From positions 1 through 6,199 of the forward strand of contig JAQUQF010000108.1 of assembly GCA_028749105.1 (NCBI GenBank): DNA of 6,199 nt, given 5' to 3'. Shown here one piece after another: positions 4,478 to 6,199 of this stretch. The notes beneath the pieces were generated by a model. The model was not told where the DNA came from. It did not search any database and saw only the letters and a list, made by a program, of their open reading frames with translations. This DNA comes from Acidobacteriota bacterium (GTDB lineage: Bacteria > Acidobacteriota > Aminicenantia > UBA2199). Both the position numbers and the translations under genes were made by a program. Within the stretch, counting starts at the first letter, position 1. The number at the start of each line of letters is the position of its first letter.

Positions 4478-6199
4478 TCAAGGCAAATCGTGCAGGCCGT
4501 TCTCCTTGAGTCGCTGCTGCAGCATATCGATCTCCTGGGCCAATGATTTGGCCTCCACCTTGCGATTCATTTGCTTATATAAATTGGCTATCTGCTTCTT
4601 AACCGAAAGCAGCATGGAGAGATCGGAGGGGAATTCATTCAGCTGATATTTTTCAATAAGGGAATAGACCTTGAGCGCACGTTCATATTGTCGTTCTTGC
4701 TGGAAAAAATCGCACAACTGCCTTAACTCTACCCAGAGATACGCATACTCCTTCAGCGGCATACTCTCGAGTTTCGCGGCAATCGTCTCGTAGAGGGTGG
4801 CGGCTGCCTCTCTTTTTTGTGTTCGGGCAAGGAGGTCGGCTTGCTGACAGCAGACTTGCAAATAATAGGTGCTGTTCTCCCCGGAGTCCCGGGCGATTAG
4901 CGCTTTCGCTTTTTTCAGTTGCTGCTCTGCGTCAGTGAATCTTTTCAGTTGGCTGTAAATTTTGGCCAGGTCAAGGAACAGGGGGATCAACTCGTTGCTT
5001 TCCCAACCCAAGATTTCTCCCTGTACCTTCAGAACTTCTTCATAAAGGCCTTCAAATTGTCGTGGCAGGTCAGGGCCGGCTTCATACACCAGGCCCAAGT
5101 AAATCAAGCTGATGTGCAGCTCCAACAAGTTTTTCTCATATTTTCCAGCCAAAAAATGATGCGTTGCTTGCACGAAAAACCGCTCTGCCTGCTGCAGAAG
5201 GGCTTTGTCGCCTGGCTTGGCCTTGGCGAAGCGCCAATAGAATAGAATTCCGAGTTCGTTGCCCACGCGGGCCAATTCCCTTGGCGGGGTATCCTTCCAT
5301 TCCTTCAACTTGGCGAAGGCTTCTCGAAAAAGGTCTTCTGCTGCCTGGTATTCCCGCAGCGCCCGGCGCGCTCGTCCCAGCGCCAACAGATCTTCGTTCA
5401 GTTGCGGATCGTTTCGCGCTAGCAATTTGCGATCGATATCCAGGGCTTTTTGCAGCAATCTGCATGCTTCGGTGTTTTCCCCTTCGGTGGATAGCAGCGT
5501 CCCCAGGTTGTACAGGTCTGCCGCCACCGTCCGGTGCTCGGGGCCATATTCTTTTACATCGCTCGCCAGTGCCTGGCGGAAAGATTGTTCACCCAAGCGC
5601 GTGTATGAACGTACGATCTGGGCCAAGCCCAGGTTTCGCTGGAGCTCACCTGCATTTTTGCCCGCGCCACGGTTTATGACCAAGGCTTCCTGCAGCAACA
5701 GCCCGGCATGCAAGTGATCATTGGTCACGAGGAGGATGCGTGCCAAGCGATTCATTGTCTCGGCGACCTGGATATGCCTGGGTCCGAGCAGCCGGCGCTT
5801 CTCATTTAATACCAGGTAATAGAGCGATTTTGCTTTTTCCCACTGCTGTTTCTCTGCGGCCAGTGCCGCCAGTTGTTCACGAAGTTCCATGATCCCGAAT
5901 CGATGGTCACCTGCCAGTTTCTCCTCAAGAGCCAGTGTCCGTTCCAGCAGGGTTTCCGCTTCCTTGTTGTGCTTTTGATTGAGCAGGGCCAGAGCCAGTT
6001 TTTTTTGATACGGAATGATCCTTGCGTCCGTCGGGAAACACCTCTCGGCGATGGCCAGGGCTTCGCGATAGAGCATGATCGCCTTAGCGTGATTTTCCTG
6101 CTTGCGCTGCACATCGCCACAATTGCTCAGTGACACGGCAACATTGATATTTTCCCTGGCAAATAATTTCCGAGCCAATTCCACATTGGCCGCTCCCAG
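4478..6199 (-). CDS. TPR-repeat protein (N-terminus beyond window edge)
   Basis: The frame is open through the right edge, so the visible 573 codons are the C-terminal part. The first in-frame start-like codon is a GTG at 6184, but in-frame residues LGAAN precede it and continue the helix, so it is probably not the true start. The protein is nearly all helical and made of about a dozen tetratricopeptide-like units of 35-42 residues, of the kinesin-light-chain type. Clear units, counted from the GTG, are 14-50, 56-90, 137-172, 218-255, 396-430 and 519-555. TPR arrays bind other proteins. No catalytic domain, signal peptide or membrane segment is visible in this part. In related bacteria such arrays often follow a Ser/Thr kinase or a CHAT domain, which could lie off-window. 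The DNA has more A/T than its neighbours. It converges on the ATP-grasp gene with a 92 bp gap. Confidence 0.85.
   Translation of the reverse strand: MGAANVELARKLFARENINVAVSLSNCGDVQRKQENHAKAIMLYREALAIAERCFPTDARIIPYQKKLALALLNQKHNKEAETLLERTLALEEKLAGDHRFGIMELREQLAALAAEKQQWEKAKSLYYLVLNEKRRLLGPRHIQVAETMNRLARILLVTNDHLHAGLLLQEALVINRGAGKNAGELQRNLGLAQIVRSYTRLGEQSFRQALASDVKEYGPEHRTVAADLYNLGTLLSTEGENTEACRLLQKALDIDRKLLARNDPQLNEDLLALGRARRALREYQAAEDLFREAFAKLKEWKDTPPRELARVGNELGILFYWRFAKAKPGDKALLQQAERFFVQATHHFLAGKYEKNLLELHISLIYLGLVYEAGPDLPRQFEGLYEEVLKVQGEILGWESNELIPLFLDLAKIYSQLKRFTDAEQQLKKAKALIARDSGENSTYYLQVCCQQADLLARTQKREAAATLYETIAAKLESMPLKEYAYLWVELRQLCDFFQQERQYERALKVYSLIEKYQLNEFPSDLSMLLSVKKQIANLYKQMNRKVEAKSLAQEIDMLQQRLKENGLHDLP

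Noticed and set aside
2517..4481. Long minus-strand open frame opposite the outer-membrane and ATP-grasp genes
   Set aside because: It runs across two well-supported plus-strand genes and their gap, and its product is rich in Gln, Gly, Ala, Asp and Arg without domain structure. This is a codon-bias artefact.
2422..4488. 11-base direct repeat TCAAGGCAAAT at 2422-2432 and 4478-4488
   Set aside because: A few 11-base matches are expected by chance in a 6 kb window; no flanking similarity or mobile-element structure accompanies it.

Overview
This 6.2 kb window looks like chromosomal DNA from a GC-rich, Gram-negative (diderm) bacterium. Four near-complete protein genes, one large 5'-truncated gene and the first 12 codons of another are packed with short gaps. 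There are no rRNA, tRNA, CRISPR, transposon or phage signatures. The diderm assignment rests on an outer-membrane beta-barrel protein with a signal peptide and a C-terminal phenylalanine. Large TPR proteins and this gene mix are common in Acidobacteriota/Aminicenantes-like lineages, but the phylum cannot be fixed from the sequence alone.

Layout. (1) Positions 1-36, minus strand: start of an exported protein running off the left edge, with a promoter that would give a nearly leaderless mRNA. (2) 270-1676, plus: a nitronate monooxygenase / FabK-like FMN TIM-barrel enzyme carrying an unusual C-terminal helical tail. (3) 1687-2385, minus: a HAD-superfamily phosphatase, convergent with gene 2 and only 10 bp from it. 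(4) 2493-3245, plus: a small outer-membrane beta-barrel, divergent from gene 3; its leader holds interleaved inverted repeats that include the ribosome binding site. (5) 3285-4385, plus: an ATP-grasp ligase related to D-Ala-D-Ala ligase, 39 bp downstream of gene 4 and probably co-transcribed with it. (6) 4478-6199, minus: a TPR-repeat protein whose N-terminus lies beyond the right edge; its DNA is visibly less GC-rich than the rest.

The genes do not form an obvious pathway. The only likely operon is the barrel plus the ATP-grasp ligase, and the other junctions are convergent or divergent. The items most worth following up are the seven-copy helical repeat (about 14.5 residues per unit) grafted on the nitronate monooxygenase and the possible RBS-sequestering or operator structure in front of the outer-membrane gene.
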